Origin: Rhizobium sp. ZPR4 | GTDB taxonomy: Bacteria > Pseudomonadota > Alphaproteobacteria > Rhizobiales > Rhizobiaceae | Length of the DNA: 64,000 nucleotides | Assembly: GCF_040215725.1 (NCBI RefSeq) | Contig: NZ_CP157967.1 | Span: 2,728,001 to 2,792,000 of the forward strand | Direction of reading: 5' to 3' | In this document: piece by piece, positions 27,405 through 37,020 of the stretch | Layout: every line of letters begins with the position of its first letter | Position numbering within the stretch: position 1 is the stretch's first letter | Notes under the pieces: generated by a model | Seen by the model: the letters and a program-made list of their open reading frames with translations, nothing else | Told to the model about the DNA's origin: nothing | Databases searched by the model: none | Made by a program: the position numbers and the translations under genes

Positions 27405-28958
27405 CTAAGCCGCAAGCGCCGAGGCGCGTGGATGGACAAGATGATCGCGCAGCACCGTGCCGGAGCGGTCGACTTCCTGCATCAGCACGTCGTAGCTCCA
27501 GAGATCGGCCAGATGCTGCAGCACGCGCTTGGCATCCATGTCATCGAGCATCGCGCCGTTCAGCACCGTATGCTTCAGCAGAAGCCGCCTGTCGCCGGCA
27601 AGGTCGACATCGACGATCTCGATATGCGGGTCGATCCAGCTGACGTCATATTGCCGCGACAATTCCCGGCGGATGCGACGGTAGCCACGCTCGTCATGAA
27701 TGGCGGCCACCCTTAGCCCCTCTTCCTCCTCAGGATCATCGGTCAGCTGGAACATCCGCACCTTGCGCATCAGGTGTGGGCTCAGGAATTGCGAGACGAA
27801 ACTCTCGTCACGATAATTCGCCCAGAGATCACGCAGCACCGCCATGGCATCGCCGGTGCCGGCAATATCCGGGAACCACTGGCGATCCTCCTCCTCCGGC
27901 TTCGTTACGATGCGCTCGATATCCTGCATCATGGCAAAACCGATCGCATAAGGGTTGAGGCCGGAATAGCGCGGATCGTTGAAGGTCGGCTGGAACACCA
28001 CGTTGGTATGCGATTTCAGGAACTCCAGGAAATCGCCATCGCCGATGCCTCCAAGCTCGTGCAGCCGCGTCATGATGCGGTAGTGCACATAGGTCGCCGT
28101 GCCCTCGTTCATCACCTTGGTCTGGCTCTGCGGATAGAAATACTGCGCCACATGCCGCACGATGCGGATGATCTCGCGCTGCCAGGGCTTCAGGCGCGGC
28201 GCCATCTTTTCCAGGAAATAAAGGATGTTCTCCTGCGGCAGACCGGCCAGCGCGCGCCGGCGCTCCAGATCGAGGTCGTGGGTCTTCTTGCCGTGCCCTG
28301 TGGGAACCGTGCGCCAGAGATCGTTGAAGATCTTCTCGTCATATTCGCGCCGCTCGCGCTCGCGCTTTTCCTCATCGCGCAGATCCGGCGTCTTCTTGCC
28401 AGCATAGCGGTGAACCCCATGCGACATCAATGCATGCGCGGCATCCAGCGTGCGCTCGACAGCGGCGTGGCCATAGCGCTCCTCGCAGCGCGCAATGTAG
28501 CTCTTGGCGAAATTGAGGTAGTCGAGAATGCCTTCGGCATCGGTCCAGAGCTTGAAGAGATAGTTGTTTTTGAAGAAGTGATTGTGGCCGAAGGCGGCAT
28601 GCGCGATGACCAACGCCTGCATCGTCGCGCTATTCTCCTCCATCAGATAGGAGATACAGGGCGAGCTGTTGATGACGATCTCATAGGCGAGCCCGCGCAG
28701 GCCCTTGCGATAGAAGGCCTCGTGATGGGCGAAATGCTTACCGAAGGACCAGTGCTTGTAAAAGAGCGGCATGCCGATCGAGGAATAGACGTCGAGCATC
28801 TGCTCGGCTGTAATGATCTCGATCTGGTTCGGATAGACATCGAGACCAAGCTCGTTGATGGCGATCTTCTCGCAGGCATCGTGAATTCGTTGGATGGTGG
28901 CGAAATCCCAGTCCGCGCCTTCGAAAAGCCGCTCCATCGATGCCTTCTTTGCCATCAT
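27405..28958 (-). CDS. spoVR: SpoVR family protein
   Basis: The 517-residue protein is related to B. subtilis SpoVR and E. coli YcgB. It has 'YPNQIEIITAEQMLDVYSSIG', 'HWSFGKHFAH', 'INSSPCISYLMEENSATMQALVIAHAAFGHNHFFKNN' (split in the family core) and 'VMNEGTATYVHYRI'. In bacteria that do not sporulate it is part of a stationary-phase/starvation module, with unknown biochemistry. Its start overlaps the yeaH stop by 4 bp, so it is the last gene of prkA-yeaH-spoVR. Confidence 0.92.
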   Translation of the reverse strand: MMAKKASMERLFEGADWDFATIQRIHDACEKIAINELGLDVYPNQIEIITAEQMLDVYSSIGMPLFYKHWSFGKHFAHHEAFYRKGLRGLAYEIVINSSPCISYLMEENSATMQALVIAHAAFGHNHFFKNNYLFKLWTDAEGILDYLNFAKSYIARCEERYGHAAVERTLDAAHALMSHGVHRYAGKKTPDLRDEEKRERERREYDEKIFNDLWRTVPTGHGKKTHDLDLERRRALAGLPQENILYFLEKMAPRLKPWQREIIRIVRHVAQYFYPQSQTKVMNEGTATYVHYRIMTRLHELGGIGDGDFLEFLKSHTNVVFQPTFNDPRYSGLNPYAIGFAMMQDIERIVTKPEEEDRQWFPDIAGTGDAMAVLRDLWANYRDESFVSQFLSPHLMRKVRMFQLTDDPEEEEGLRVAAIHDERGYRRIRRELSRQYDVSWIDPHIEIVDVDLAGDRRLLLKHTVLNGAMLDDMDAKRVLQHLADLWSYDVLMQEVDRSGTVLRDHLVHPRASALAA

Positions 28959-30226
28959 CCGCTCCTTGTTTCCGCCGTCCGGCGCTGGAAGAGATCGTGG
29001 AAGACCGGATAGATCTGGCTGCGATCGCTGACACGCCGCATGGAAAGCACTGGCCAGCCCGCCTGCAGCCGCTCGTAGAGCGACCAGATCGCCGAGCCGG
29101 ACGAGATCGCGACGCTGCGCGATTCCCCCACTTCGAGATAGGCGAAATACTGGCAGACGGGCAGGATCTCGCTCGTCATCAGCGCGGCCGTCGTCGCATT
29201 GTCGGAATAGGCGTTGTCGCCGTCCGACGCCTGCGCCGCATAGATATTCCAGTCGGACGCCGGAAAACGGTCGCGCACGATCCGCCGCATGGCCTCGAGC
29301 GCGCTCGAAACCTGGGTACCGCCGGTCGCCGGGCTGCGGAAGAAGGTCTCCTCGTCCACCTCTTCCGCCACGTCGGTATGCCGGATGAAGACGATCTCGA
29401 CGCGGCGGTACTGCCGGGTCAGGAAGATGTAGAGCAGCATGTAGAAGCGCTTGGCGAGATCCTTCATGTGCTCCGTCATCGAGCCGGAGACATCCATCAG
29501 GCAGAACATGACGGCCTGCGCCACCGGCTTCGGCTCGTTTTCGAAACGCCGATAGCGAATGTCGATCGGGTCGATATAGGGAATGCGCCGAACCTTCGAT
29601 TCCAGCCTCTTGATCTCATCTTCGAGCTGCGCCCGGCGCTTCTCGTCCGTGCACTCCTCGGCCTCCTCGATGAGCTTTTCGACCGTTTCCGGTTTCGGGC
29701 GATGCAGCGCGACACGGCGCATCATCGCAAGCCGCATCGTGCGGTTGATGGCAAGATTGGCGGGCGATCCCGTGACCGAATAGCCTGAGCGCACCGGGTT
29801 GATCTGGTCTGCCGAAATCAGACGACGCTTGGCGAGATCGGGCAATTCGAGATCGTCGAGGAAGAGATCGAGGAATTCGTCCCGCGTCAGGATGAAGCGG
29901 AAGGCATCCTCGCCAGTGCCGTCGCCGCCGGCCTTTGGCTTGCCGCCGCCGCCCTCGGGACGGGGAAGCACATCGCCTTCGATGAAGTCCTTGTTACCGG
30001 GAAGAATATGCTCCTTCAGCCCCTCGGGGCCGCGATGGAACCGAGGCTCCTCGGTTCCATCTAGGGGAATGCTGATTTCGCCACCCTTCAGAATGTCCTG
30101 AATGTCGCGACTTTGAGAGGATTCATAGACCGCTCTCTGCACCAGCGCTTTTGCTCTTCGCAAAAATCGTTGACGATTTTCCAGACTTTTTCCGCCTGGG
30201 TTCAGGCGTCTGTCAACAATGTGCAT
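28955..30226 (-). CDS. yeaH: YeaH/YhbH family protein (DUF444)
   Basis: The 423-residue protein has a basic N-terminal part ('DRRLNPGGKSLENRQRFLRR'), a glycine-rich linker near residue 90, and a C-terminal von Willebrand A-like domain with 'CLMDVSGSMTEHMKDLAKRF' holding a DxSxS metal site. Its family always travels with PrkA and SpoVR and may be a substrate or partner of the kinase. It follows prkA by 18 bp and overlaps spoVR by 4 bp. Confidence 0.92.
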   Translation of the reverse strand: MHIVDRRLNPGGKSLENRQRFLRRAKALVQRAVYESSQSRDIQDILKGGEISIPLDGTEEPRFHRGPEGLKEHILPGNKDFIEGDVLPRPEGGGGKPKAGGDGTGEDAFRFILTRDEFLDLFLDDLELPDLAKRRLISADQINPVRSGYSVTGSPANLAINRTMRLAMMRRVALHRPKPETVEKLIEEAEECTDEKRRAQLEDEIKRLESKVRRIPYIDPIDIRYRRFENEPKPVAQAVMFCLMDVSGSMTEHMKDLAKRFYMLLYIFLTRQYRRVEIVFIRHTDVAEEVDEETFFRSPATGGTQVSSALEAMRRIVRDRFPASDWNIYAAQASDGDNAYSDNATTAALMTSEILPVCQYFAYLEVGESRSVAISSGSAIWSLYERLQAGWPVLSMRRVSDRSQIYPVFHDLFQRRTAETRSG

Positions 30227-30244
30227 TCCTTCTTCCTTGGTGGC

Positions 30245-32191
30245 TCATCCCGCCTGTTTCACACGCATGTACCATTCCACAAGCCGCCGAACCTGACGCT
30301 CGGTATAGCCCCGCGCAACCATTCGCTCCACGAATTCGCCATGTTTCTTTTCGGACTCGCCGTCCTTCTTCGACCCGAAGGAAATGACCGGCAAAAGATC
30401 CTCGACCTGGGAGAACATCCGCTTCTCGATGACTTCGCGAATCTTCTCGTAGCTGGTCCAGGACGGGTTCTTGCCGCCGTGGCTTGCACGCGCCCTCAAG
30501 CAGAACTTGACGATCTCGTTGCGGAAATCCTTCGGATTGGCGATGCCGGCCGGCTTTTCGATCTTGGTGAGCTCCTGGTTCAGAAGCTCGCGGTCGAGAA
30601 GCTGGCCCGTATCCGGGTCCTTGAAGTCCACATCCTCGATCCAGGCGTCGGCATAGTCGACATAGCGATCGAAAAGGTTCTGGCCGTAATCCGCATAGGA
30701 TTCCAGATAGGCCTTCTGGATTTCGTTGCCGATGAACTCCGCATAACGCGGCGCCAGCTCGCTCTTAATAAACTCGATATAGAGCTTTTCGGTTTCAAGC
30801 GGCAGCTGTTCCCGACGGATCGACTGCTCCAGCATGTACATCAGATGCACCGGGTCGGCGCCGACCTCGGTCGTGTCGTAGTTGAAGGTCGCCGCCAGCA
30901 CCTTGAAGGCGAAACGGGTGGAAGCCCCATCCATGCCTTCGTCGACACCGGCTGAATCGCGATATTCCTGCACGCTGCGCGCTCTCGGATCGGTCTCCTT
31001 CAGGCTCTCGCCGTCATAGACGCGAAGCTTGGAGAAAGCGGTCGAATTCTCGTGCTTGGAAAGCCGCGTCAGAACCGTGAAGCGGGCGAGCGTCTCCAGG
31101 GTCGACGGCGCGCAGGGCGCGTCGCTGAGCTCGGATTCCTCGATCAGCTTCTCATAGATCTTCTGCTCTTCGGTGACCCTGAGGCAATAAGGCACCTTCA
31201 CGACGCAGATGCGGTCGATGAATGCCTCGTTGTTCTTGTTCGCCTTGAATGTCTGCCATTCCGACTCGTTGGAGTGAGCCAGGATGATACCGGAGAAGGG
31301 TATCGCACCGATGTTTTCCGTACCGATGTAATTGCCTTCCTGCGTCGCCGTCAGCAGCGGATGCAGCATCTTGATCGGCGCCTTGAACATTTCGACGAAT
31401 TCGAGAATGCCCTGGTTGGCGCGATTGAGTGCACCGGAATAGCTGTAGGCGTCCGGATCGTTCTGCGCGAGACTTTCGAGCTTGCGGATATCCACCTTGC
31501 CGACCAGCGAGGAAATGTCCTGATTGTTCTCGTCACCGGGTTCCGTCTTGGCGACGGCGATCTGCCGCAGCCTGGAAGGCTGAATCCGCACGACGCGGAA
31601 GCGGGAAATATCGCCTTCGAACTCTTCCAGCCGCTTCAGGCACCAGGGGCTCATGAGCCCCGTCAGGCGTCGGCGGGGAATGCCGTAGCGTTCCTCGATC
31701 ATCGGCCCCATGGTGACGGGATCAAACAGGCTGAGCGGACTTTCGAAGACCGGGCTCAGCTCGTTGCCGGCCTTGAGCACATGAATCGGATGGACTTCCA
31801 TCAACGATTTCAACCGTTCAGCGAGCGACGACTTGCCGCCACCGACCGGCCCGAGCAGATAGAGGATCTGCTTGCGTTCCTCCAGCCCCTGGGCCGCATG
31901 GCGGAAAAAGGCGACGATACGCTCGATCGTCTCTTCCATGCCGAAAAAGCCCGCAAAAGCCGGATAAGTCCGGATGGTCCGGTTCATGAAGATGCGCCCA
32001 AGTCTGGTGTCCTTGGCCGTATCGATCAGCAGGGGTTCACCCATCGCTGCAAGCAGCCGCTCCGCTGCATTGGCGTACATGAGCGGGTCATCCCGGCACC
32101 CTTCCAGGTATTCGGAAAATGACATCTCGACTTCGCGCCGTGCTTCGAAAGAACGGGCGAATGTGTTGAATAGAACATCGTTGTTTAACAT
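30245..32191 (-). CDS. prkA: PrkA family serine protein kinase
   Basis: The 648-residue protein has an AAA-type ATP site, 'LLGPVGGGKSSLAERLK', in its N-terminal half, and a C-terminal domain distantly like cAMP-dependent kinases. It is the homologue of E. coli YeaG, which acts in nitrogen starvation and stationary-phase adaptation. It is first in the module with yeaH and spoVR. Its upstream 330 bp contain no other gene and probably carry its stress promoter. Confidence 0.93.
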   Translation of the reverse strand: MLNNDVLFNTFARSFEARREVEMSFSEYLEGCRDDPLMYANAAERLLAAMGEPLLIDTAKDTRLGRIFMNRTIRTYPAFAGFFGMEETIERIVAFFRHAAQGLEERKQILYLLGPVGGGKSSLAERLKSLMEVHPIHVLKAGNELSPVFESPLSLFDPVTMGPMIEERYGIPRRRLTGLMSPWCLKRLEEFEGDISRFRVVRIQPSRLRQIAVAKTEPGDENNQDISSLVGKVDIRKLESLAQNDPDAYSYSGALNRANQGILEFVEMFKAPIKMLHPLLTATQEGNYIGTENIGAIPFSGIILAHSNESEWQTFKANKNNEAFIDRICVVKVPYCLRVTEEQKIYEKLIEESELSDAPCAPSTLETLARFTVLTRLSKHENSTAFSKLRVYDGESLKETDPRARSVQEYRDSAGVDEGMDGASTRFAFKVLAATFNYDTTEVGADPVHLMYMLEQSIRREQLPLETEKLYIEFIKSELAPRYAEFIGNEIQKAYLESYADYGQNLFDRYVDYADAWIEDVDFKDPDTGQLLDRELLNQELTKIEKPAGIANPKDFRNEIVKFCLRARASHGGKNPSWTSYEKIREVIEKRMFSQVEDLLPVISFGSKKDGESEKKHGEFVERMVARGYTERQVRRLVEWYMRVKQAG

Positions 32192-32528
32192 GGCGCCCCG
32201 TTAGCTTGCTATTGCAATTAAACGCTGGACTTAACGAGATCACTTGATCCCGCTATATCTAAGGTGCGGTATGACTCGCTTCGAATCAATAGGTGATCTG
32301 TCAATAATTCGTACGCTTGATTCCAAATGTCATCAATATCTTGATGGGGTCGTGCACCGAATTAATGAAACACAACCATAAGATTGTTGTGCATAAGTAT
32401 CGCACGCACAGATGCGTGCAACTTGGATAAGCATACTAACCGCGCATTCCTGCGAATGCCCGATCTCGACGGAGTATCGATCGAAGCTGGCGTTAAGCTT
32501 CATTGTCCGCATGATTGGGGAGAAAAGA
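32192..32528. other. Intergenic region upstream of prkA, no gene seen
   Basis: This 337-bp stretch lies between the prkA start and the 3' end of tRNA-Phe. It is AT-richer than its surroundings. Open frames within it are short and lack ribosome sites; the apparent one from 32384 runs into the tRNA and is spurious. It presumably holds the prkA promoter. No palindrome longer than chance was noticed. Confidence 0.4.
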
Positions 32529-32604
32529 TGGTGCCCAGAGCCGGAATCGAACCAGCGACACGCGGATTTTCAATCCGCTGCTCTACCAACTGAGCTATCT
32601 GGGC
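32529..32604 (-). tRNA. tRNA-Phe (GAA)
   Basis: The complementary strand folds as a 76-nt tRNA: acceptor GCCCAGA/TCTGGGC, D arm AGCTCAGTTGGTAGAGC, anticodon loop TTGAAAA with GAA, T loop GTTCGATTC, and an encoded CCA. It closes the infA-maf-yacG block. Confidence 0.97.
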
Positions 32605-32761
32605 ATCCGAGCTTCGCGTCGAGGGAAGAGCCTTGAGAGGCGCTGGGCGGTTGGTTCGCCCCGGAAGCGAGCGGGGTTATAGCATCTTGTTCGGCCATGT
32701 CCAGCCGCAAATGACTCTTTTTTGACAGGAAATCGAATTTTGCCAATTCGCGAACAAAATT

Positions 32762-32787
32762 AAGGGGTTCGTAAGGGCGAGCCCCTT
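32762..32787 (-). terminator. Possible terminator after yacG
   Basis: Read on the minus strand, AAGGGG and CCCCTT form a 6-bp stem with a 14-nt loop followed by AATTTTG, about 14 bp past the yacG stop. The stem is short, so this is tentative. Confidence 0.4.
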
Positions 32788-32800
32788 TGGAAAACCACTG

Positions 32801-33016
32801 TCAGTCCTGATCGGAACCGTCGGCCTTCGTCTCGTCCTCGGTGACGGGGATCGCGTAGGAGCCGTTGAGCCACCGCGAGAGATCGACGGAGCGGCAGCGA
32901 TCCGAGCAGAAGGGATAGTGTTCACGCAATGAAGGACGGCCGCATTCCGGACAGGGACGTGTCTTGCGCAGCGGCTCGACCTTCGAACCGACCTTGATCT
33001 CTTCAGCCTTCGTCAT
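32801..33016 (-). CDS. yacG: DNA gyrase inhibitor YacG
   Basis: The 71-residue protein has a four-cysteine zinc site, C22-x2-C25 and C37-x3-C41, in 'PCPECGRPSL' and 'FCSDRC', then SVDLSRWLNG as in YacG. In E. coli YacG binds GyrB and blocks gyrase. ATG 33016 has AAGGA 8 bases before it and lies 5 bp after the maf stop; an earlier in-frame start overlaps maf. Neighbourhood with maf and infA is typical of this bacterial group. Confidence 0.92.
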   Translation of the reverse strand: MTKAEEIKVGSKVEPLRKTRPCPECGRPSLREHYPFCSDRCRSVDLSRWLNGSYAIPVTEDETKADGSDQD

Positions 33017-33021
33017 GACGA

Positions 33022-33642
33022 CTATCCTTCCTGCCATCCGGCGTGGACATCGAATCCCTCGCCCGTAAGCAGCAGCATGGTTTCATAAAGCGGCAATCCG
33101 ACGACATTGGTGTAGGAACCGACAAGTTTCTGCACGAAGGAGCCGGCAAGCCCCTGAATACCATAGGCTCCGGCCTTGCCGCGCCACTGGCCGGAGGCGA
33201 GGTACATTTCGATGTCGCGGTTCGACAGACGCTTGAAGCGCACCTTGGTCTCGACGACCTTCTGGCGCAACTTGCGATCCGGCGTGATCAGGCAGATGCC
33301 GGTATAGACGACATGGCCGCGGCCGGAGAGCAGATGCAACGCCGCCGCGGCTTCATCGACGAACTCCGCCTTCGGCAGGATGCGCCGCCCGACGGCGACG
33401 ACCGTATCGGCCGAGAGAATATAGCTGCCCTGCCAGGCAGCATCGCTCTTGATGGCCGCAAAGGCCGCTTCGCCTTTCTCAGCCGAAAGCCGCCGCGCCA
33501 GCGAGCGCGGGTGCTCCGACTTCTTCGGCGTCTCGTCGATATCCATCGGCATGAGACGCGCCGGTTCGATGCCTGACTGATGCAGGAGCTCGACACGACG
33601 CGGCGATCCGGAGGCCAGTATCAGCTTGTGTTTCAACGCCAT
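33022..33642 (-). CDS. maf: Maf-like nucleotide pyrophosphatase
   Basis: The 206-residue protein has the Maf signatures: '[14 protein letters not shown]' at the N-terminus, 'SADTVVAVG', and '[11 protein letters not shown]' near the end. Maf proteins hydrolyse non-canonical or modified nucleoside triphosphates (dTTP/UTP or m7GTP classes). ATG 33642 is preceded by GAGG; a start six codons upstream has no such site. It lies between infA and yacG in one transcription direction. Confidence 0.92.
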   Translation of the reverse strand: MALKHKLILASGSPRRVELLHQSGIEPARLMPMDIDETPKKSEHPRSLARRLSAEKGEAAFAAIKSDAAWQGSYILSADTVVAVGRRILPKAEFVDEAAAALHLLSGRGHVVYTGICLITPDRKLRQKVVETKVRFKRLSNRDIEMYLASGQWRGKAGAYGIQGLAGSFVQKLVGSYTNVVGLPLYETMLLLTGEGFDVHAGWQEG

Positions 33643-33679
33643 CAGACCTCGACCTGTCATGCGGAAATAAGAACCGGCT

Positions 33680-33710
33680 CTAGAGCATGACCTAAGATCA
33701 ACAGCTCTAG
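33680..33710. repeat. Small inverted repeat between infA and maf
   Basis: CTAGAGC and GCTCTAG are separated by 17 bp, within the 79-bp infA-maf gap. It resembles end pieces of rhizobial intergenic palindromes or a weak infA terminator. Low weight. Confidence 0.3.
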
Positions 33711-33721
33711 CGAGCGGCTGA

Positions 33722-33940
33722 TTACTTGAAACGGTAGGTGATGCGGCCCTTCGTCAGGTCGTAGGGGGTCATTTCCACCAGCACCTTGTCGCCCGCCAGA
33801 ACGCGGATGCGGTTCTTGCGCATGCGGCCCGCGGTGTGGGCGATGATCTCGTGCTCGTTTTCCAGCTTCACGCGAAAGGTCGCGTTCGGCAGGAGTTCGG
33901 TGACGACACCGGGAAATTCGAGGACTTCTTCTTTCGGCAT
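33722..33940 (-). CDS. infA: Translation initiation factor IF-1
   Basis: The 72-residue S1/OB-fold protein ([19 protein letters not shown]... ending [12 protein letters not shown]) is the full length for IF-1. It binds the 30S A site during initiation. ATG 33940 starts at the conserved MPKE; an open frame further upstream is not conserved in kind. It lies upstream of maf, the usual rhizobial order. Confidence 0.97.
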   Translation of the reverse strand: MPKEEVLEFPGVVTELLPNATFRVKLENEHEIIAHTAGRMRKNRIRVLAGDKVLVEMTPYDLTKGRITYRFK

Positions 33941-34083
33941 TAAAGCTTCTTTTCCTGTCGGTTGGGGTCGGCGCCCATGCCAAAAAAGCGGGGGTCGCCG
34001 GAAATTTGCGCGGAAACTACACAATCATCGCGGTTTTGTGAACCTCGTTGATAAGGGTTTCTGCATTTGTTTCATTCGCAGCC

Positions 34084-34551
34084 TTAAAGCGAGCCACGAT
34101 GTTCCACCAGCCTGCTCTCGATCAGGCCCAAAAGATAGTCCCGCACCCCGCGATAGGCATCCAGAACCTGCTCGCGCGTTCCATCCGTCGCGGAGGGGTC
34201 CATCGTCGGCCAATAGATGACGTCGACAGCATTTGCGCGCGTCAATTCAAGGGCGGCGTGATGCGCCTCGGGAGACAGCGTGATGATGACATCGAAGAAA
34301 TCATCCTCCAGCTCCTCCAGGGTCTGTGGCTGGCGACGGCCGAGCGACAAACCGATTTCCGCGAGCACCACATCGACGAAGGGATTGCGCTCGCCGGCCC
34401 GCACGCCCGCTGACGCGATATAGGTGCCCTGCGGCAACATGCTGCGCGCCATCGCCTCGGCCATGGGCGAACGGATGGCATTGAGGCCGCACATGAAAAG
34501 AATGGCGCCGGGGGATTTGCCGTTGTGCTCGATCGCCTGCGGCTCTTCCAT
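34084..34551 (-). CDS. Low molecular weight phosphatase family protein
   Basis: The 155-residue protein begins its fold with the phosphate loop C-x5-R (C21 and R27 in FMCGLNAIRSPMAEA), followed by 'DFFDVIITLSPEAHHAALEL' and a final 'TMDPSATDGTREQVL' that holds the general-acid Asp-Pro pair. The family covers protein-tyrosine phosphatases and arsenate reductases. Nothing arsenic-related is near, so a phosphatase role is more likely. ATG 34551 was used; a GTG at 34560 overlapping the UPF0262 stop is possible. It is part of the hisD operon. Confidence 0.85.
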   Translation of the reverse strand: MEEPQAIEHNGKSPGAILFMCGLNAIRSPMAEAMARSMLPQGTYIASAGVRAGERNPFVDVVLAEIGLSLGRRQPQTLEELEDDFFDVIITLSPEAHHAALELTRANAVDVIYWPTMDPSATDGTREQVLDAYRGVRDYLLGLIESRLVEHRGSL

Positions 34552-34556
34552 GGCAG

Positions 34557-35030
34557 TCACCCGCGCCAGTAGAGCACGCAGACGAGCGTGAAGAGCCGGC
34601 GCGCCGTATCGAAATCCACGCTGATCTTGCCGTTCAGCCGATCCATCAGCGTCTGGGAGCCTTCGTTGTGGATGCCGCGCCGGCCCATGTCGATCGCTTC
34701 GATGCGGCTGGGTGTGGCCGAACGGATCGCCTCGTAATAGCTCTCGCAGATCATGAAATAGTCCTTCACGATCCGGCGGAACGGGGTCAGTGACAGAATA
34801 TGGGTGGCGACGACGGCGCCATCTTCCATGCGGATGTCGAAGACCAGCTTCTGCTCGACCAGCGAGAGATTGAGCAGATAAGGCCCGCCCTGATGCCCGA
34901 CGGGAGTGAAGCTGTTTTCCTCGATGAGGTCGAAGATGGCGACGGCGCGCTCATGTTCGACATCCGGCGTCGAACGGCCGATCGTGTCGTCGAGGACCAC
35001 ATCGCTCAGCCGGAAGACGCCCTTCACCAT
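34557..35030 (-). CDS. UPF0262 family protein
   Basis: The 157-residue protein ('[22 protein letters not shown]' opening, '[18 protein letters not shown]', '[17 protein letters not shown]') matches UPF0262, a family found beside hisD in rhizobia. Its function is unknown. It starts 4 bp after the hisD stop and ends 5 bp before the phosphatase, so the three are one operon. Confidence 0.9.
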   Translation of the reverse strand: MVKGVFRLSDVVLDDTIGRSTPDVEHERAVAIFDLIEENSFTPVGHQGGPYLLNLSLVEQKLVFDIRMEDGAVVATHILSLTPFRRIVKDYFMICESYYEAIRSATPSRIEAIDMGRRGIHNEGSQTLMDRLNGKISVDFDTARRLFTLVCVLYWRG

Positions 35031-35033
35031 GCC

Positions 35034-36332
35034 TTACCCCTCGAGATTGAGGCGGATCGCGACCGACCGCGCATGTGCATCCAGCCCTTCGGAATTGGCA
35101 AGCGCGATCGCCGCCGGCCCGAGGGCGCGAAGCTGCTCCGACCCCAGCCGGAGAATAGACGTGCGCTTGACGAAATCCAGCACGGAAAGGCCGGAAGAGA
35201 AGCGCGCGGAGCGCGCCGTCGGCAGCACGTGGTTCGAGCCACCGACATAATCGCCGATCACTTCCGGCGTATGACGGCCGACGAAGATCGCCCCGGCATT
35301 GCGCACGCCTGACAGCAGCGGCTCGGGATCGTCGACCGCAAGTTCCAGATGCTCGGCCGCTATGCGGTTGGCGAGCGGAATGGCTTGTCTCAGATCGGAA
35401 ACCAGAATGACCGCCCCGAAATCCCGCCAGCTCGCTGCCGCCGTCTGCGAGCGGCTGAGCTGCTTCAGCTGCCGCTCGACGGCCGCGTCCACCACCTTGC
35501 CGAATTCGGCATCGTCGGTGATGAGGATCGATTGCGCGCTTTCGTCATGCTCGGCCTGCGCTAGAAGATCGGCGGCGATCCAGTCCGGATCGTTGTTCTT
35601 GTCGGCGATGACGAGCACTTCCGACGGGCCGGCGATCATGTCTATGCCGACGGTGCCGAAGACATGACGCTTGGCGGCGGCGACATAGGCATTGCCGGGG
35701 CCGGTGATCTTGTAGACGGGCGCGATCGTCTCGGTGCCATAGGCAAGCGCTGCAATCGCCTGCGCACCGCCGATACGGTAGATCTCCTCGACGCCGGCCA
35801 TGCGGGCAGCCGCAAGCACGGCCGGGTTGACCGCACCCTTCATGGTGGGAACAGCGATGACGATGCGCTCGACGCCGGCGACCTTGGCCGGCACGGCATT
35901 CATCAGCACCGAGCTTGGATAGCTCGCCGTGCCGCCGGGCACATAGAGGCCGACGGCTTCGATCGCCGTCCAGCGCGACCCTAGGCCGACACCGAGCTCG
36001 TCCTCATACATATCGTCCTTCGGCAGCTGCCGGCGGTGATGCGATTCGATGCGGGTGGCGGCGACCTTGAGCGCGCCAAGCACTTCGGCCGGAACGGCCT
36101 CGATCGCCGCATCGATCTCGGCTTCGCTGACCCGCATCGGCGTTGCGGCAAAATCGACGCCATCGAACTTCCTGGAATAGTCCGCAAGGGCTGCGTCACC
36201 GCGCGCCCGCACATCATCGATGATGCCGCGCACCACGGCATTCACGTCCTCGGACACTTCCCGCTTGGTCGTCAGGAATGCGGCGAACTGCTGCTCGAAC
36301 CCTTCCGACGCCTGATCCAGCCAGATAGCCAA
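35034..36332 (-). CDS. hisD: Histidinol dehydrogenase
   Basis: The 432-residue protein catalyses the last two oxidations of histidine synthesis, from histidinol to histidine, with zinc and NAD. Signatures include 'GLYVPGGTASYPSSVLMN', 'GGAQAIAALAYGT', 'KITGPGNAYVAAAKR', 'DMIAGPSEVLV' and the active-site AEHDESAQS. The start is TTG at 36332, with AAGGGAT upstream. It lies 58 bp after the DUF2948 gene and is followed closely by UPF0262. Confidence 0.96.
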   Translation of the reverse strand: MAIWLDQASEGFEQQFAAFLTTKREVSEDVNAVVRGIIDDVRARGDAALADYSRKFDGVDFAATPMRVSEAEIDAAIEAVPAEVLGALKVAATRIESHHRRQLPKDDMYEDELGVGLGSRWTAIEAVGLYVPGGTASYPSSVLMNAVPAKVAGVERIVIAVPTMKGAVNPAVLAAARMAGVEEIYRIGGAQAIAALAYGTETIAPVYKITGPGNAYVAAAKRHVFGTVGIDMIAGPSEVLVIADKNNDPDWIAADLLAQAEHDESAQSILITDDAEFGKVVDAAVERQLKQLSRSQTAAASWRDFGAVILVSDLRQAIPLANRIAAEHLELAVDDPEPLLSGVRNAGAIFVGRHTPEVIGDYVGGSNHVLPTARSARFSSGLSVLDFVKRTSILRLGSEQLRALGPAAIALANSEGLDAHARSVAIRLNLEG

Positions 36333-36390
36333 AACTGATAATCCCTTCCATCGAGGCCGCCTTCAGCGACCGTATCCAACCATTACAAGC

Positions 36391-36834
36391 CTATTCGCCA
36401 GCGTCGGGATGTCGAGGCTTATGGGCCGTTTCCCATGCACCGCCGATATCCGCAAGCTGGGCCTCGATGCATTCGACGTCGAGCGCGATCGTGGCGTTGG
36501 CGGCAAGGGCAAGCTCGATCGTGCCGTCCGGCCCCTCGCCCTTCTGGTCGAAGCGGATGGCAAGCAGCGACAGCACTTCATCGCGGTTGCGCCGGTCGAA
36601 GCCGTTGGAGCGAACCGCCTGCACGCGCTTGAACACCAGCGCGGAACGATGGCGTTCATAAGGCTTGCTGCGCTGATCCGACTGCTCCCAGACGAAGCGA
36701 TTGGCCGCGAGCGAGAACTGCTCTTGCTTCGGCGCGAAAGACATGTCGCCGACCTTGAAGACGCTATCCTGCATGTAAGCAGAAATGACATCCAGGTCAT
36801 CGGTGTCGAGTGCCATTAGCTTGAGATCGCTCAT
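36391..36834 (-). CDS. DUF2948 family protein
   Basis: The 147-residue protein opens 'MSDLKLMALDTDDLDVISAYMQDSVFKVGDM' style and contains 'NRFVWEQ' and 'RRNRDEVLSLLAIRF', the pattern of DUF2948, known only in alpha-proteobacteria upstream of hisD. ATG 36834 follows AAAGGA. No function is established; the genetic link to hisD is constant in the group. Confidence 0.87.
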   Translation of the reverse strand: MSDLKLMALDTDDLDVISAYMQDSVFKVGDMSFAPKQEQFSLAANRFVWEQSDQRSKPYERHRSALVFKRVQAVRSNGFDRRNRDEVLSLLAIRFDQKGEGPDGTIELALAANATIALDVECIEAQLADIGGAWETAHKPRHPDAGE

Positions 36835-36940
36835 TCGTCCTTTATCCCCGATCGCGCCAGTCAAACGCCCGGCAAACCTTATTGCCGACGTTTCTCCATT
36901 CTGGACATAGGATGCGAGCGCAAAAGACGCAACCGAAGAA

Positions 36941-36956
36941 AGCGGGCTTGCCCGCT
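36941..36956 (-). terminator. Possible murA terminator
   Basis: AGCGGGC-TT-GCCCGCT is a perfect 7-bp inverted repeat 65 bp past the murA stop; read on the minus strand it is followed by TTCTTCG. The two-base spacer means the real loop would use part of the stem. Confidence 0.5.
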
Positions 36957-37020
36957 CTCTCAACGACAACAACTGGATTTAGGACGCATCAGGCAAAATG
37001 ACTGATTGACGCCAATAGCC

